A stretch of 64,000 nt of DNA from contig JAFABG010000040.1 of NCBI GenBank assembly GCA_023426145.1, forward strand, positions 248,001-312,000, read 5' to 3'. A program made the translations under genes and the position numbers. Positions within the stretch are counted from its first letter, which is position 1. Every line of letters starts with the position of its first letter. Below the pieces are notes generated by a model. That model searched no databases, had not been told where the DNA came from, and saw only the letters and a program-made list of their open reading frames with translations. This document shows, one piece after another, positions 1 through 10,174 of the stretch. This stretch comes from Bacteroidota bacterium. GTDB lineage: Bacteria > Bacteroidota > Bacteroidia > Bacteroidales > Bacteroidaceae.

Positions 1-168
1 CCAGAAAATGAGAAGACGGCTCGTTATTCAGAATTTGGTAATACCGGGGAAGGAGCTAATAGAACAGGGCGCGTTAAATGGGGTAAACAATTGACTGAGA
101 AAGAGGCTAAAAAATACACACCTGAGACTATTTTTAAAGAATGCACAGACTGGTATCCGCGTAATTAA
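1..168 (+). CDS. Pectin methylesterase (CE8), C-terminal fragment
   Basis: Only the last 55 codons are inside the window; the start lies upstream. The reading frame is open from base 1 to a TAA at 166-168. The peptide reads PENEKTARYSEFGNTGEG, then NRTGRVKWGKQLTEKEA, and ends near DWYPRN. A YxEFxNTGxGAN segment followed by RVKW and a K/E-rich tail is typical of the C-terminus of CE8 pectinesterases, which release methanol from methylated polygalacturonate. The next gene starts 58 bp downstream on the same strand and also carries a CE8 domain, so the two probably form one esterase operon. The catalytic aspartates lie outside the window, so activity cannot be judged. Confidence 0.75.
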   Translation, partial: PENEKTARYSEFGNTGEGANRTGRVKWGKQLTEKEAKKYTPETIFKECTDWYPRN

Positions 169-226
169 ACTCTATTTGTTCGCTTATATAGTCCAATATA
201 ATCATTATAGAAAATCTTTCGTTACA

Positions 227-1954
227 ATGAAAAATAAACTACTACTATTATTGATCACTTTTATAACTTTATCTTCTTCTCAGATAGATAAACCGGTTGT
301 CACTGTATTTATGATTGGCGATTCAACTATGGCTAATAAGAAAATAGACGGACAGAATCCTGAACGTGGTTGGGGTATGGTTCTTCAAGGGTTCTTTTCA
401 GATGATGTTCGGGTAGATAATCATGCCGTAAATGGGAGAAGCTCGAAAAGTTTTATTGATGAAGGAAGATGGGAAAAAGTGCTTTCTAAGCTTAAGAAGG
501 GTGATTATGTGTTTATACAATTTGGACATAATGATGAGAAAAAAGATGTTTCGCGTCATACTGATCCAGGTACTACTTTTGATGCCAATCTTCGCCGTTT
601 TGTGAATGAAACCCGTGCTAAAGGAGGGATACCTGTTTTGTTCAATTCTATAGTTCGACGTAATTTTGTACAACCTCAAGACTCCTCAATTGTTAAGGAT
701 ACTCGTTATTCAGCTGGTGAGCGTACTTTGCCGAAAGAAGGTGATGTTTTATTTGATACCCATGGGGCATATTTAGATTCCCCACGTAATGTAGCAAAGG
801 AGCTTGGAGTGATATTTATCGATATGAATAAGATTACTCATGATTTAGTACAGGGACTTGGTCCAGTTGCCTCTAAGAAGCTTTTTATGTTTGTTGAGCC
901 CAATAAGATTCCAGCTTTTCCAAAAGGCAGGGAAGATAATACCCATCTAAATATTTATGGTGCACGTACGATAGCAGGATTGACTGTAGATGTTATTGCA
1001 AACGAAATTCCGGAGTTGGGTAAATATGTTCGTCATTATGATTACGTCGTTGCTAAAGATGGTACAGGTAATTTTTTCACAATACAAGAAGCGATTAATG
1101 CTGTTCCCGATTTTAGAAAGAATATTCGTACGACCATTTTAGTACGTAGTGGTATCTATAAAGAAAAGGTGGTGATTCCTGAATCTAAAATAAACCTATC
1201 TTTGATTGGGGAGGATGGTGCAGTTATAACGAATGACGACTATGCAGATAAGAAAAATGTATTTGGTGAGAATATGGGGACATCAGGGTCTTCAACTTGT
1301 TATATTTATGCCCCAGATTTTTATGCTCAAAACATTACGTTTGAGAATTCTGCAGGTCCTGTAGGGCAGGCAGTGGCTTGCTTTGTATCTGGTGATAGAG
1401 CCTTTTTTAAGGATTGTCGTTTTCTAGGCTGTCAAGACACATTGTATACGTATAGCAAGAACAGTCGTCAATATTATGAAGACTGCTATATAGAGGGAAC
1501 AGTTGATTTTATTTTTGGATGGTCAACTGCTGTTTTTAACCGTTGCCATATTAATAGTAAAGGTGACGGTTATGTTACAGCGCCATCCACTGATCAAGGT
1601 AAAGAGTTTGGATATGTCTTTTATGATTGTCAACTAACAGCCAATAGTGAAGTTCGTAATGTATATCTATCACGTCCTTGGCGTCCTTATGCTCGAGCTG
1701 TCTATATTCGCTGTGAGCTCGGAAAACATATTGTTCCTCAAGGATGGCATAATTGGGGTAAAAAAGAAGCTGAGAAGACAACTTTCTATGCAGAATATAA
1801 AAGCACAGGAGATGGAGCAAATCCTGATGCAAGGGCGCGATTTTCGCATCAATTAAAAAGTCTTGATGGATATGCTATTGAAAATGTGTTGAAGGGGAAT
1901 GATGGATGGAATCCTGTGAAGAATCGGAATCAATTGTTAACTATTAAGCGCTAA
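227..1954 (+). CDS. Two-domain pectin esterase: SGNH acetylesterase (CE12-type) fused to pectin methylesterase (CE8)
   Basis: The 575-residue protein starts at the ATG at 227 because a clean signal peptide (MKNKLLLLLITFITLSSS) begins there; an upstream in-frame TTG at 176 adds only a poor leader. Residues about 25-270 are an SGNH/GDSL hydrolase: GDST block with S33, a GHND block, and the D237-x-x-H240 pair in EDNTHLN, as in rhamnogalacturonan acetylesterases. Residues about 290-565 are a CE8 beta-helix: GTGNFFTIQEAINAVP, D404 in QDTLYT, D427 in GTVDFIFG, and R483/W485 in LSRPW. All expected catalytic residues are present in both halves. The enzyme should de-acetylate and de-methylate pectin, probably in the periplasm since there is no lipobox, preparing the backbone for PL1 and GH28. 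It lies between another CE8 gene and HTCS-1. Confidence 0.9.
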   Translation: MKNKLLLLLITFITLSSSQIDKPVVTVFMIGDSTMANKKIDGQNPERGWGMVLQGFFSDDVRVDNHAVNGRSSKSFIDEGRWEKVLSKLKKGDYVFIQFGHNDEKKDVSRHTDPGTTFDANLRRFVNETRAKGGIPVLFNSIVRRNFVQPQDSSIVKDTRYSAGERTLPKEGDVLFDTHGAYLDSPRNVAKELGVIFIDMNKITHDLVQGLGPVASKKLFMFVEPNKIPAFPKGREDNTHLNIYGARTIAGLTVDVIANEIPELGKYVRHYDYVVAKDGTGNFFTIQEAINAVPDFRKNIRTTILVRSGIYKEKVVIPESKINLSLIGEDGAVITNDDYADKKNVFGENMGTSGSSTCYIYAPDFYAQNITFENSAGPVGQAVACFVSGDRAFFKDCRFLGCQDTLYTYSKNSRQYYEDCYIEGTVDFIFGWSTAVFNRCHINSKGDGYVTAPSTDQGKEFGYVFYDCQLTANSEVRNVYLSRPWRPYARAVYIRCELGKHIVPQGWHNWGKKEAEKTTFYAEYKSTGDGANPDARARFSHQLKSLDGYAIENVLKGNDGWNPVKNRNQLLTIKR

Positions 1955-2045
1955 TATCTATATTTGGTCGTATTCTTTTACTGAATAGAATGCGACCATT
2001 TTGTTAAATTAGCATTGATAATAGGTCCAATTTATAGTAATTTGT

Positions 2046-2053
2046 TATCTTTA
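2046..2053 (+). promoter_or_regulatory. Candidate -7 element for HTCS-1
   Basis: TATCTTTA matches the Bacteroides TAnnTTTG element at 7 of 8 positions. Transcription would begin near 2060, which favours the ATG at 2077 over that at 2065 as the start of the sensor gene. No TTTG -33 element stands at the usual distance. Confidence 0.35.
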
Positions 2054-2076
2054 CGCCATTCAATATGTGTGTAATA

Positions 2077-5000
2077 ATGACGAAAAGGATCTTATTTTTA
2101 GTCACTCTCTGCTTAATTGTGTGGGAAGTGAACGCTCAGCGACACTGTTTTTTTACCCATTATTCAACCGATGATGGGCTGTCTCAAAACACGGTTATGA
2201 GCATTCTTCAGGATCATAAAGATAACTTGTGGTTTGCTACTTGGGACGGCATTAACCGTTTTGATGGCTATACTTTTAAATCATACAAAGCACGGCAAAA
2301 TAATTTTATTAGCCTCACTAATAATAGGGCTGATCTGATGTATCAAGATCAATATGGTTACCTTTGGTTACTTACTTATGATAATCGTGTGCATCGTTTT
2401 GATCCGAAGACTGAGACTTTTCAACAAATTCCGGCAGCTGGAGAGGAAGGTAGTAACTATAATATTGATTCAATCCGTGTGATGGATAATGGTATTGTTT
2501 GGCTATTGACCGAAAATGATGGTGCCATCCGTGTTCAGACTTTTCCTGATAAAAAAGACACAACAGATGCTCGCATCTATTCTGTAAGGTCTGGTTTGTT
2601 TCCTGCTAATCATTTCTACGATGTTTTTCAAGATAAATCTGGTAATAATTGGCTTCTCACGGATAATGGATTAGGCATGATTGCTTTTGGAAAAAAGGAA
2701 CCGGATTTCTACTTTGTAGATCCTCTTGGTAAAAATGAAGGTGGAAAACAGGCCTTTTATGCTGCAGAAGAGTACGGAAACGATATTTATTTTGCATCAG
2801 ATCAAGGGCGTATTTGGTGTTATAGAAAAGACAAAGCAGAGTTTCATTTATCTCAACTCCCAACAAAAGCCCGTATTACTTCCATCCATGCTGTCGATGC
2901 AGATAAAATAGTGGTAACAACCAGTACTGATGGTTTTTTCCTTTGTGATCTTCAAGGACACGAACATATTCATTATTCACCGATAACTTGCAAAGAATTA
3001 TCAGATGCCCCAATTTTATCTGCTTATGTAGATCGTTCTTCAGAAGTGTGGTTTGAGCAAGAGGAACCGGGTATTGTCGTTCATTTCAATCCTTTTACTG
3101 GAATTGTGAAACGGGAACAAATAGGGGTGGAATATAGTAGTGCAGACCGCTCCCGTCCCGCATTTCATATTCACGAAGATATGTATGGTAGAGTATGGGT
3201 CCATCCTTATGGAGGCGGCTTTTCTTACTTTGATCGAGAAACCAATAGTTTAATCCCATTTTACGATAAATTAGGGAGCAGTGATTGGCGTTTTTCAAAT
3301 AAGATACATGCTGCTTTTTCTGATAAACAAGGTAATTTATGGTTATGCACGCATTCTAAGGGGCTCGAAAAAGTGTCATTTCGTAGTGTGCCTTTTTCAA
3401 TGCTTACGCCAGTGGAACATGCGTATGAATCTTTGAGCAATGAAGTACGTGCTGTATGTGAAGACAAACTAGGAAATCTTTGGGTTGGGCTTAAGGACGG
3501 CATGGTTCGTCTTTATGATTCTAAAAGAAAATATCTTGGATACTTGACAGCGAATGGTCTGATTGCATCGTCTGGTAAACCGATGGAGGGAACCGCCTAC
3601 TTCATAATACAAGATTCTAAAGGAATAATTTGGATTGCTACGAAAGGAAATGGCTTAGTAAAAGCAGAACCTCTTTCTTCTGATGATAGGGTCTATCGGT
3701 TGACCCGTTATCTTCATAATGCAGACGATATTTATAGTCTGAGTGACAATAATGTATATTGTGTTTACGAAGACCACCATGGGCGTATATGGGTTGCAAC
3801 ATTTGCAGGTGGAATCAACTATATATCTCAAGGAGATAATGGAGAAACCATATTTATCAACCATCGTAACGATTTAAAAGGGTACCCGATTGACCTTTGT
3901 TATAAGACACGTTTTATCACTTCAGATAACAATGGACGGCTATGGGTCGGTTCTACTGCAGGAGCTGTTGCTTTTGATGAAAACTTCAAGCATCCTAAAG
4001 ATATACATTTTCACCATTTTTCGCGTATTCCTGATGATACAAAGAGCCTAAGTAACAATGATGTTCACTGGATTATAGCGACGAAGAAGAAAGAACTTTT
4101 TTTAGCCACTTTTGGTGGGGGATTAAACAAGCTTATTTCAATAGATAAAGATGGTCATGGTGAGTTTAAATCTTTTTCAGTGTTAGATGGGCTTTCTTCG
4201 GATGTGCTTCTTTCAATGAGGGAAGATCATAAAGAGAATCTTTGGATCAGTACAGAGAATGGTATTTGTAAATTCGTGCCTTCGCAAGAGAGCTTCGAGA
4301 ATTATGATGAACGAAGTATTAGTTTTAGAGTTCGCTTTAGTGAAGCTGCTTCAGCCTTAACTTCAACTGGTGGTATGTTGTTTGGAACGAGTAATGGGTT
4401 ATTTATGTTTAATCCTGATTCCATTCGTAAGAGTAGTTATGTACCTCCTATTGTGTTTTCTAAGTTAATGGTCGCTAATGAAAATGTTACACCTGGTGAA
4501 AAATCTATTTTAAAAGTAGATCTAGACGACACTGAGAAATTAGTTCTTTCACATGATGAGAACATTTTTTCTATTCAGTATGCAGCTATTGATTATACGA
4601 ATCCACAAAATATTCAATATACCTATATCCTTGATGGATTTGAAAAACAGTGGACATTAGCTGATAAACAACGAAGTGTAACCTATACCAATCTACCTAA
4701 AGGTGATTATGTGTTCCGAGTACGGTCAACAAATAGCGATGGGGTTTGGGTCGCTAATGAGCGAACGTTAAACATTACTATACTTCCTTCTTTTTGGGAG
4801 ACCCCTTTGGCGTATTTCTTGTATGTTGCTTTTGTAATTCTGATAATCTTTATAGCTGTTTATATTCTGTTTACAATTTATCGTTTGAAGCATGAAGTTT
4901 CTGTGGAGCAACAAATCTCCGATATCAAACTTCGCTTTTTCACAAATATATCTCATGAACTTCGTACTCCTTTAACACTTATATCTGGTCCTGTAGAGCA

Positions 5001-6618
5001 AATTTTGAAGAATGATAAACTGTCGGATGATGTTCGTGACCAATTAATTGTAGTTGAGCGTAATACCAATCGGATGCTTCGTCTTGTAAATCAAATATTA
5101 GATTTTCGTAAGATTCAAAATAAAAAAATGAAGATGCAAGTGCAACGTTTAGATGTTGTACCTTTTGTTCGTAGACTTATGGATAATTTTGAGACAGTTG
5201 CAGAGGAACATCACATTGATTTTATCTTTCAGTCTGAAAAAGTGCACCTGAATCTATGGGTTGATGTTGATAAGTTCGAAAAGATTGTATTTAATCTTTT
5301 ATCTAATGCTTTTAAGTACACACCCAATGGGAAGATGATCACTGTGTTTATTTGCGAAGATGAACATACTGTTTCGGTTGGAGTTCAGGACCAAGGTATT
5401 GGTATTGCTGAGAATAAACGCAAATCTCTTTTTGTTCGTTTTGAAAATTTGGTAGATAAGAATCTCTTTAATCAGGCAAGTTCCGGAATAGGCCTTTCTT
5501 TAGTGAAAGAGTTAGTAGAGATGCATGGCGCAAAAATTTCTGTAGATAGTAAATTAGGTGAAGGCAGTTGCTTTAAAGTGGATTTTCTAAAAGGTAATGC
5601 TCATTATAGTGATGCAGTAGAATACATCATGGATGACGTAAGTACTCCTCTGAGTATTCAGCAGACAGTAGATCTTGCTAACTCTTCTCATCAAGTTGAG
5701 GATGCTTTGGCTAATGAATTAGAAGGAGCTCGGTCTATCCAAGATGATAAGGTAGATGAAGATACTTCAAAAGAATTGATGCTTCTTGTTGAGGATAATC
5801 ATGAATTACGGACATTCCTTAGAGGAGTTTTTATATCTTCTTATCGAGTGGTTGAAGCGTCTAATGGAATGGAAGGTTGGAGTAAGGCGCTGAAATTCTT
5901 ACCGGACATTATTATTAGTGATGTGATGATGCCTGAAAAAGATGGTATTGAAATGACCCGAGAATTAAGAGCTGACCTAACTACTAGTCATATTCCTATT
6001 ATCTTGTTAACAGCTAAGACGACTATAGAAAGTAAATTGGAAGGTTTAGAGTATGGTGCAGATGATTATATAACTAAGCCTTTTAGTGCCACTTATCTTC
6101 AGGCTCGCGTAGAGAATATATTGACGCAGCGAAGAAAATTACAGAACCTTTATCGTAATAGCTTGACAAGTGTCGTTCTAGAGAAGGAGACGATGGAGAT
6201 AGGCGAAACATCTTCTGAAGATGATAGGAAACCTCAAAATGCTGAAGCTAATATCGTTGAAGCAGAACAAGTTCCCGAGATGTCTCCAAACGACCGTAAA
6301 TTCATGGATAAATTAGTTGAATTGATGGAACAGAATATGGATAATGGAGATTTAGTCGTCGATGATTTAGTGCGTGAATTGGCGGTTAGTCGCTCTGTCT
6401 TTTTTAAGAAATTAAAAACGCTAACAGGTATGGCACCTATTGAGTTTATCAAAGAAATGCGTATTAAGCGTGCTGCTGAACTCATCGAAACGGGAGAGTT
6501 TAATATGACCCAAATCTCTTATATGGTTGGAATTAATGATCCTCGTTATTTTAGTAAGTGTTTTAAGGCACAAGTGGGGATGACACCGACAGAATACCGT
6601 GATAATGTGAACAAATAG
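2077..6618 (+). CDS. Hybrid two-component system sensor/regulator (HTCS-1)
   Basis: About 1513 residues. Numbering is from the ATG at 2077 (MTKRILFLVTLCLIVWEVNAQ, a signal peptide); an ATG at 2065 adds four residues. The periplasmic part carries many Reg_prop propeller blades (DxxGxLWxGT-like) and then a Y_Y_Y domain around 780-900. One transmembrane helix lies at about 909-936. The HisKA box has H960 in SHELRTPLT; the HATPase has the NAFKYTP and GIGLSLVKELVE blocks; the receiver has phosphoacceptor D1282 in ISDVMMP; the AraC-type helix-turn-helix ends the chain. This one-protein signalling chain binds an oligosaccharide outside and activates PUL promoters inside. It sits beside the esterases and convergent to cassette 1. 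It is a likely, unproven, owner of the direct-repeat operator at 13.5, 16.8, 32.4 and 47.5 kb. Confidence 0.93.
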   Translation: MTKRILFLVTLCLIVWEVNAQRHCFFTHYSTDDGLSQNTVMSILQDHKDNLWFATWDGINRFDGYTFKSYKARQNNFISLTNNRADLMYQDQYGYLWLLTYDNRVHRFDPKTETFQQIPAAGEEGSNYNIDSIRVMDNGIVWLLTENDGAIRVQTFPDKKDTTDARIYSVRSGLFPANHFYDVFQDKSGNNWLLTDNGLGMIAFGKKEPDFYFVDPLGKNEGGKQAFYAAEEYGNDIYFASDQGRIWCYRKDKAEFHLSQLPTKARITSIHAVDADKIVVTTSTDGFFLCDLQGHEHIHYSPITCKELSDAPILSAYVDRSSEVWFEQEEPGIVVHFNPFTGIVKREQIGVEYSSADRSRPAFHIHEDMYGRVWVHPYGGGFSYFDRETNSLIPFYDKLGSSDWRFSNKIHAAFSDKQGNLWLCTHSKGLEKVSFRSVPFSMLTPVEHAYESLSNEVRAVCEDKLGNLWVGLKDGMVRLYDSKRKYLGYLTANGLIASSGKPMEGTAYFIIQDSKGIIWIATKGNGLVKAEPLSSDDRVYRLTRYLHNADDIYSLSDNNVYCVYEDHHGRIWVATFAGGINYISQGDNGETIFINHRNDLKGYPIDLCYKTRFITSDNNGRLWVGSTAGAVAFDENFKHPKDIHFHHFSRIPDDTKSLSNNDVHWIIATKKKELFLATFGGGLNKLISIDKDGHGEFKSFSVLDGLSSDVLLSMREDHKENLWISTENGICKFVPSQESFENYDERSISFRVRFSEAASALTSTGGMLFGTSNGLFMFNPDSIRKSSYVPPIVFSKLMVANENVTPGEKSILKVDLDDTEKLVLSHDENIFSIQYAAIDYTNPQNIQYTYILDGFEKQWTLADKQRSVTYTNLPKGDYVFRVRSTNSDGVWVANERTLNITILPSFWETPLAYFLYVAFVILIIFIAVYILFTIYRLKHEVSVEQQISDIKLRFFTNISHELRTPLTLISGPVEQILKNDKLSDDVRDQLIVVERNTNRMLRLVNQILDFRKIQNKKMKMQVQRLDVVPFVRRLMDNFETVAEEHHIDFIFQSEKVHLNLWVDVDKFEKIVFNLLSNAFKYTPNGKMITVFICEDEHTVSVGVQDQGIGIAENKRKSLFVRFENLVDKNLFNQASSGIGLSLVKELVEMHGAKISVDSKLGEGSCFKVDFLKGNAHYSDAVEYIMDDVSTPLSIQQTVDLANSSHQVEDALANELEGARSIQDDKVDEDTSKELMLLVEDNHELRTFLRGVFISSYRVVEASNGMEGWSKALKFLPDIIISDVMMPEKDGIEMTRELRADLTTSHIPIILLTAKTTIESKLEGLEYGADDYITKPFSATYLQARVENILTQRRKLQNLYRNSLTSVVLEKETMEIGETSSEDDRKPQNAEANIVEAEQVPEMSPNDRKFMDKLVELMEQNMDNGDLVVDDLVRELAVSRSVFFKKLKTLTGMAPIEFIKEMRIKRAAELIETGEFNMTQISYMVGINDPRYFSKCFKAQVGMTPTEYRDNVNK

Positions 6619-6659
6619 TGTTAAAATGTAGTCTTTCATTAAGGTTGTAGAACCGATAA

Positions 6660-6706
6660 AAAAAGAAGTAATGATGTCCGTTTTTGGAACTTCATTACTT
6701 CTTTTT
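6660..6706. terminator. Bidirectional terminator between HTCS-1 and cassette 1
   Basis: A 15-bp perfect inverted repeat (AAAAAGAAGTAATGA at 6660-6674, its complement at 6692-6706) with A-rich and T-rich flanks separates two convergent genes. It can serve both strands. Confidence 0.8.
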
Positions 6707-6747
6707 ATTTAGCATATGTTTATGCCAACCATTTTGGCTCAGTTAGA

Positions 6748-8322
6748 TCATTCTTTAATCCATCTAGGATCTCCAGCATTAGAATCTTTAATATCTTCTG
6801 CTCCAATAGTAAAATCTCCATTCTCTGGATTAGCGAACATTGGATTTACTTCTGTCGCGCTGCAAGCAGATGGATCAGTGTACAATCCATTAGTTGCATC
6901 CCATAAGTTAGGACTTGCGTAGAAGTAGTTTTTAGAATAGCTCGCTTGGGCTTTCATTTTTCCTTTCTTCGACCAATATCCGTATATACCACCGCCTATT
7001 TCTGAGAAAACACATTTTTCAACAATAAGCTTACCCGTATCAGTAGAAACTTTATCCATAAGGAATAGGCCATTATTGTTGCTATTGTCGTAAGAACACA
7101 CTTTATAGAACGTACAGTTAGTAACATTTACAGTAGCACTTGTGGTGTTGCAACGCAAGAAAGTACGAAGTCCGTTACTGAAGGTTGAATTTTGGATAGT
7201 TAATGTACCTAGCGTTGTGTTTGCACGTAAGTCGAAGCCATCCCCACCAGAACCTGGTATGTTATCAACCCAAGAACTTTCGAATAATACAGTTCCTAAA
7301 GTTGCGGTTACATTACTGTATAAGATTTGGTTCTTGTAGTTTCTAATCTCACAACCGCTAATTGTTAAGGTGGATAAATTAGTCCCATTTTGGAATTCGA
7401 TAAAATTAGCAACGGGTTCTTCTGCACCAGGAGTGTCACCGCGGAAAATTACGTTATTAATTTCGATAGAAGAAGCGCCTGCCTCAGGTTGTAATCGTCC
7501 GTATATCGTTGGCATGTTTGTTTTGTCATATCCACTAATAATGACTGACTTGTTGAGCAAATAATCTCCAATGACAAATGAACCGGAAACGAGTACAATA
7601 TTAGCCCCGTCTGATGCTCCATTAAGGATGGAAATCAAATCGTCACCGTCATATACAGGAGTCTTTCCATGGAAATCAATTGCCGTTTTAAAGGTTATCG
7701 TTCCGCGTAACTTATCTACATTGTAAAGCTTCGCCGTATATGAAGTACTTTCTTCAAGTCCATCCACATGAGCTTGTTTATTTGCTATATCACTACTTTG
7801 CAATTGGTATTCTACATCTGATTGGTTTTCTGCACTAAATACAATTCGAGTTACGGTTGCGTCAATTGCGTCCCATGTAAGCGTAACTGCATGTGCTTCA
7901 ATATCCTCGTCTTTTACAGAGTTAAAAATGTTTTCTGCTTCAGTAGTAAAAGACACTGCAGACCATTTTGATTCATCAATTTCTTCGCCGATCGCTTTGA
8001 TTCGAGCTGTATATGTGGTTTCTCCTAACAATCCTTCAACGGTAAACGTGTTATCTGTTATACCCTCGTAAACCTTTGGAGTACCCTCGAAAGTCATATC
8101 TTGATTTTGATAAAGTTCAATGATATAAGATGCAGCATTGTTTACTGCAGTCCATTTAAACTTTACATTCGTCTTTTTTTGAATGATAGCTTCCACATTA
8201 GTAGGTGAAAATAATCTGTCGAATTTTCCAGTTTTCACTTCGTCATCCGGTTCGGAACAACTTACCGTGAAAACAGATAGAACCATACTAAATAATGCTA
8301 TATATATAATATTCTTTTTCAT
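6748..8322 (-). CDS. Surface lipoprotein with FN3-like and beta-helix (DUF4957/DUF5123-type) domains, cassette 1
   Basis: The 524-residue protein has a lipobox ending at C22 (FTVSC) followed by acidic residues (SEPDDE), the Bacteroides surface-export pattern. Residues about 40-215 look like two fibronectin-III-like modules (TNVKFKWTAVNNAASYIIELY; a second with AHAVTLTWDAID). Residues about 225-500 form a right-handed beta-helix with repeated short strands and NCTFYK-type turns, as in DUF4957/DUF5123 proteins. The end is NAGDPRWIKE, a motif shared by three other proteins here. It is the third gene of SusC-SusD-X, 13 bp after SusD, the slot usually held by SusE-type glycan-binding proteins. A pectin-binding role is likely. 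Residual lyase activity cannot be excluded, but I see no PL1-like catalytic Arg motif. Confidence 0.8.
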   Translation of the reverse strand: MKKNIIYIALFSMVLSVFTVSCSEPDDEVKTGKFDRLFSPTNVEAIIQKKTNVKFKWTAVNNAASYIIELYQNQDMTFEGTPKVYEGITDNTFTVEGLLGETTYTARIKAIGEEIDESKWSAVSFTTEAENIFNSVKDEDIEAHAVTLTWDAIDATVTRIVFSAENQSDVEYQLQSSDIANKQAHVDGLEESTSYTAKLYNVDKLRGTITFKTAIDFHGKTPVYDGDDLISILNGASDGANIVLVSGSFVIGDYLLNKSVIISGYDKTNMPTIYGRLQPEAGASSIEINNVIFRGDTPGAEEPVANFIEFQNGTNLSTLTISGCEIRNYKNQILYSNVTATLGTVLFESSWVDNIPGSGGDGFDLRANTTLGTLTIQNSTFSNGLRTFLRCNTTSATVNVTNCTFYKVCSYDNSNNNGLFLMDKVSTDTGKLIVEKCVFSEIGGGIYGYWSKKGKMKAQASYSKNYFYASPNLWDATNGLYTDPSACSATEVNPMFANPENGDFTIGAEDIKDSNAGDPRWIKE

Positions 8323-8335
8323 AATTTATTCGTCA

Positions 8336-10156
8336 TTAATAGTCATAATCGTTTGTAAGTACGCCGTTGCTTCCATCGATAAATACTTTCCAGATGGGCC
8401 AGAATTGTTTGCTATCAGGGTTGTTGCCATACAATTGATCGATTAGCAATAAGGCTGCTGCTTGATCAGCTGTCTCTTTAGGTACGATCCATTCTTTACT
8501 TTTTGCAAAGCCCAATGATTCTCCTATTTCATCTGTTTCACCATGGTTTAATCCATACATCGTATAGGAAGTTGCATCGGTTCCATCTAACCCTTCATTA
8601 TAATAGATTTTTAGCGGAAGATCAGCGTATTCACCAGTACGATCGTATAGGCGAGTCATTTTTTCTTTTGCTTCCTGCATTTTGGTTCCCAAAAGGTTCC
8701 AGCGGATTAAGTCTACTTTGCGAATCGCTTCTCCTGCGAACTCAAACTTACGCTCATCAACAAGGACTTGGAAGAATGCTGCTTGATTAGCATTGGCTTT
8801 TGCTAGGATGGCACTTGCTTTGTCTGAAGGATATGAACGATCAAGGATGGTTTTCAAATATTTTCCTGCATCCGATGGGCCTTGTGGACCTTCTAACTCA
8901 TTAATTGCCTCAGCTGCCATCAAATAGATGTCTGCCATACGCATTACTTGCCAGTTCATACCGTCATCGTTCGAAGAATCGACAACACGATTCATCCATT
9001 CGAAACGAACCTTACCGAAACTCCAACCTCCCCAACATTTATTAGGCGATTTCCAAGCGATATCTCCATCATTATCACTAGTCCATTTAAAAGGCACACA
9101 AGTAACATCTCGGCGAACATCTTCTACATCATAGTCGTAGTATAAAGTAGGTATAGGTCCGTTGATCCCTCCCTTAGCCAATTTTGTCCATTGGTCTTTT
9201 TTCTCGTGTTTTACTCCCCAAGTGTAGATAACACGTCCGCGAGAAGCCGAAAATGGTATTTCGAAAATTGATTCGGCACCAGCAATTGTGCCTTCAGCAC
9301 ATAAAGCCTTAAAATTGGCTTCAAAACTACCTAAAGTATTAGCACCTTTTTCAATAATATCGATACACTCTTTTTTTGCAATTTTATATAAGTCTTCTCT
9401 CTCTGTTGCATCATCTGTGTTATAACGTATTCCATCCGGGTGTTGTGAATAACCAGCTGCAAATAGTGCGATTCGTGCACGAAGACCTTTAACAAAAGTT
9501 TGGCTTACTCTTTCTGTTGATTTAGTGAAGCTATTCTCATTAGGCCACCCAACATATTCTTGGGCTACTAATAAGTCGCTTATCAAACGTCTCATGATGA
9601 CCATGCGATCTGTTTTCGGTAAGTCAATTGTCTCAGTAGTATTGGGTTCGAAACGAGCCGGGACATCGCCAAATGCTTTGATCAAATCAAAATAGATAAA
9701 AGCTCTAAGTGTGAGGAGCTCTCCGTAGAATTGGCGCATATTTGTGCTACTCATATCGCTATAAGTCTCCATACCGCTGATGGCACTGTTCGCACGTTCG
9801 ATCCCTTCATAAAGTTTAGCCCAAACGTTATTGTCTGTATTCATGTATTGGTTGTCAGGAGTCGCATTGTAGGTAGCTAATGCACCTTCTTTGTCGGTAA
9901 ATGCTCCTTTTTTTCCAGTATTATTCCAGATTTCACAATCGCTGTTGATGCCGAAGTAAGCAATATAGCGTCCGCGATAAGAATTGGTTTCACCAAATGA
10001 TTGGTGTAATCCCATTACTACATCATTCACCAAAGCTTCGTTGGTGAAAACCTCGGTTTTCTCCATAGATGATTTTTTAGAGGGATCTAAAATATCATTA
10101 CAAGACGAGAAAGACACAAGTAATGCTGCTATTCCGATATATATTATTTTTTTCAT
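8336..10156 (-). CDS. SusD-family outer-membrane glycan-binding lipoprotein, cassette 1
   Basis: The 606-residue protein has a lipobox at C19 (VSFSSC) followed by NDILDPS, the standard SusD N-terminus. TPR-like helices include LRAFIYFDLIKAFGDVP at about residue 150, the most recognisable SusD block, and a C-terminal ERKFEFAGEAIRKVDLIRW segment. SusD proteins form the lid of the SusC channel and present oligosaccharides to it at the cell surface. The gene follows SusC by 18 bp and precedes the beta-helix lipoprotein by 13 bp, so the three are one transcript from the promoter at 13.46 kb. The ligand is inferred to be a homogalacturonan fragment from the neighbouring PL1 and esterase genes. Confidence 0.93.
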   Translation of the reverse strand: MKKIIYIGIAALLVSFSSCNDILDPSKKSSMEKTEVFTNEALVNDVVMGLHQSFGETNSYRGRYIAYFGINSDCEIWNNTGKKGAFTDKEGALATYNATPDNQYMNTDNNVWAKLYEGIERANSAISGMETYSDMSSTNMRQFYGELLTLRAFIYFDLIKAFGDVPARFEPNTTETIDLPKTDRMVIMRRLISDLLVAQEYVGWPNENSFTKSTERVSQTFVKGLRARIALFAAGYSQHPDGIRYNTDDATEREDLYKIAKKECIDIIEKGANTLGSFEANFKALCAEGTIAGAESIFEIPFSASRGRVIYTWGVKHEKKDQWTKLAKGGINGPIPTLYYDYDVEDVRRDVTCVPFKWTSDNDGDIAWKSPNKCWGGWSFGKVRFEWMNRVVDSSNDDGMNWQVMRMADIYLMAAEAINELEGPQGPSDAGKYLKTILDRSYPSDKASAILAKANANQAAFFQVLVDERKFEFAGEAIRKVDLIRWNLLGTKMQEAKEKMTRLYDRTGEYADLPLKIYYNEGLDGTDATSYTMYGLNHGETDEIGESLGFAKSKEWIVPKETADQAAALLLIDQLYGNNPDSKQFWPIWKVFIDGSNGVLTNDYDY

Positions 10157-10174
10157 TACTGAGTTTTTTATTGA

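Noticed and set aside
1991..2045. CAAAWWTTAC box before HTCS-1
   Set aside because: The sequence 23 bp upstream of its -7 element is CATTGATAAT, which does not match. No sign of autoregulation through this box.
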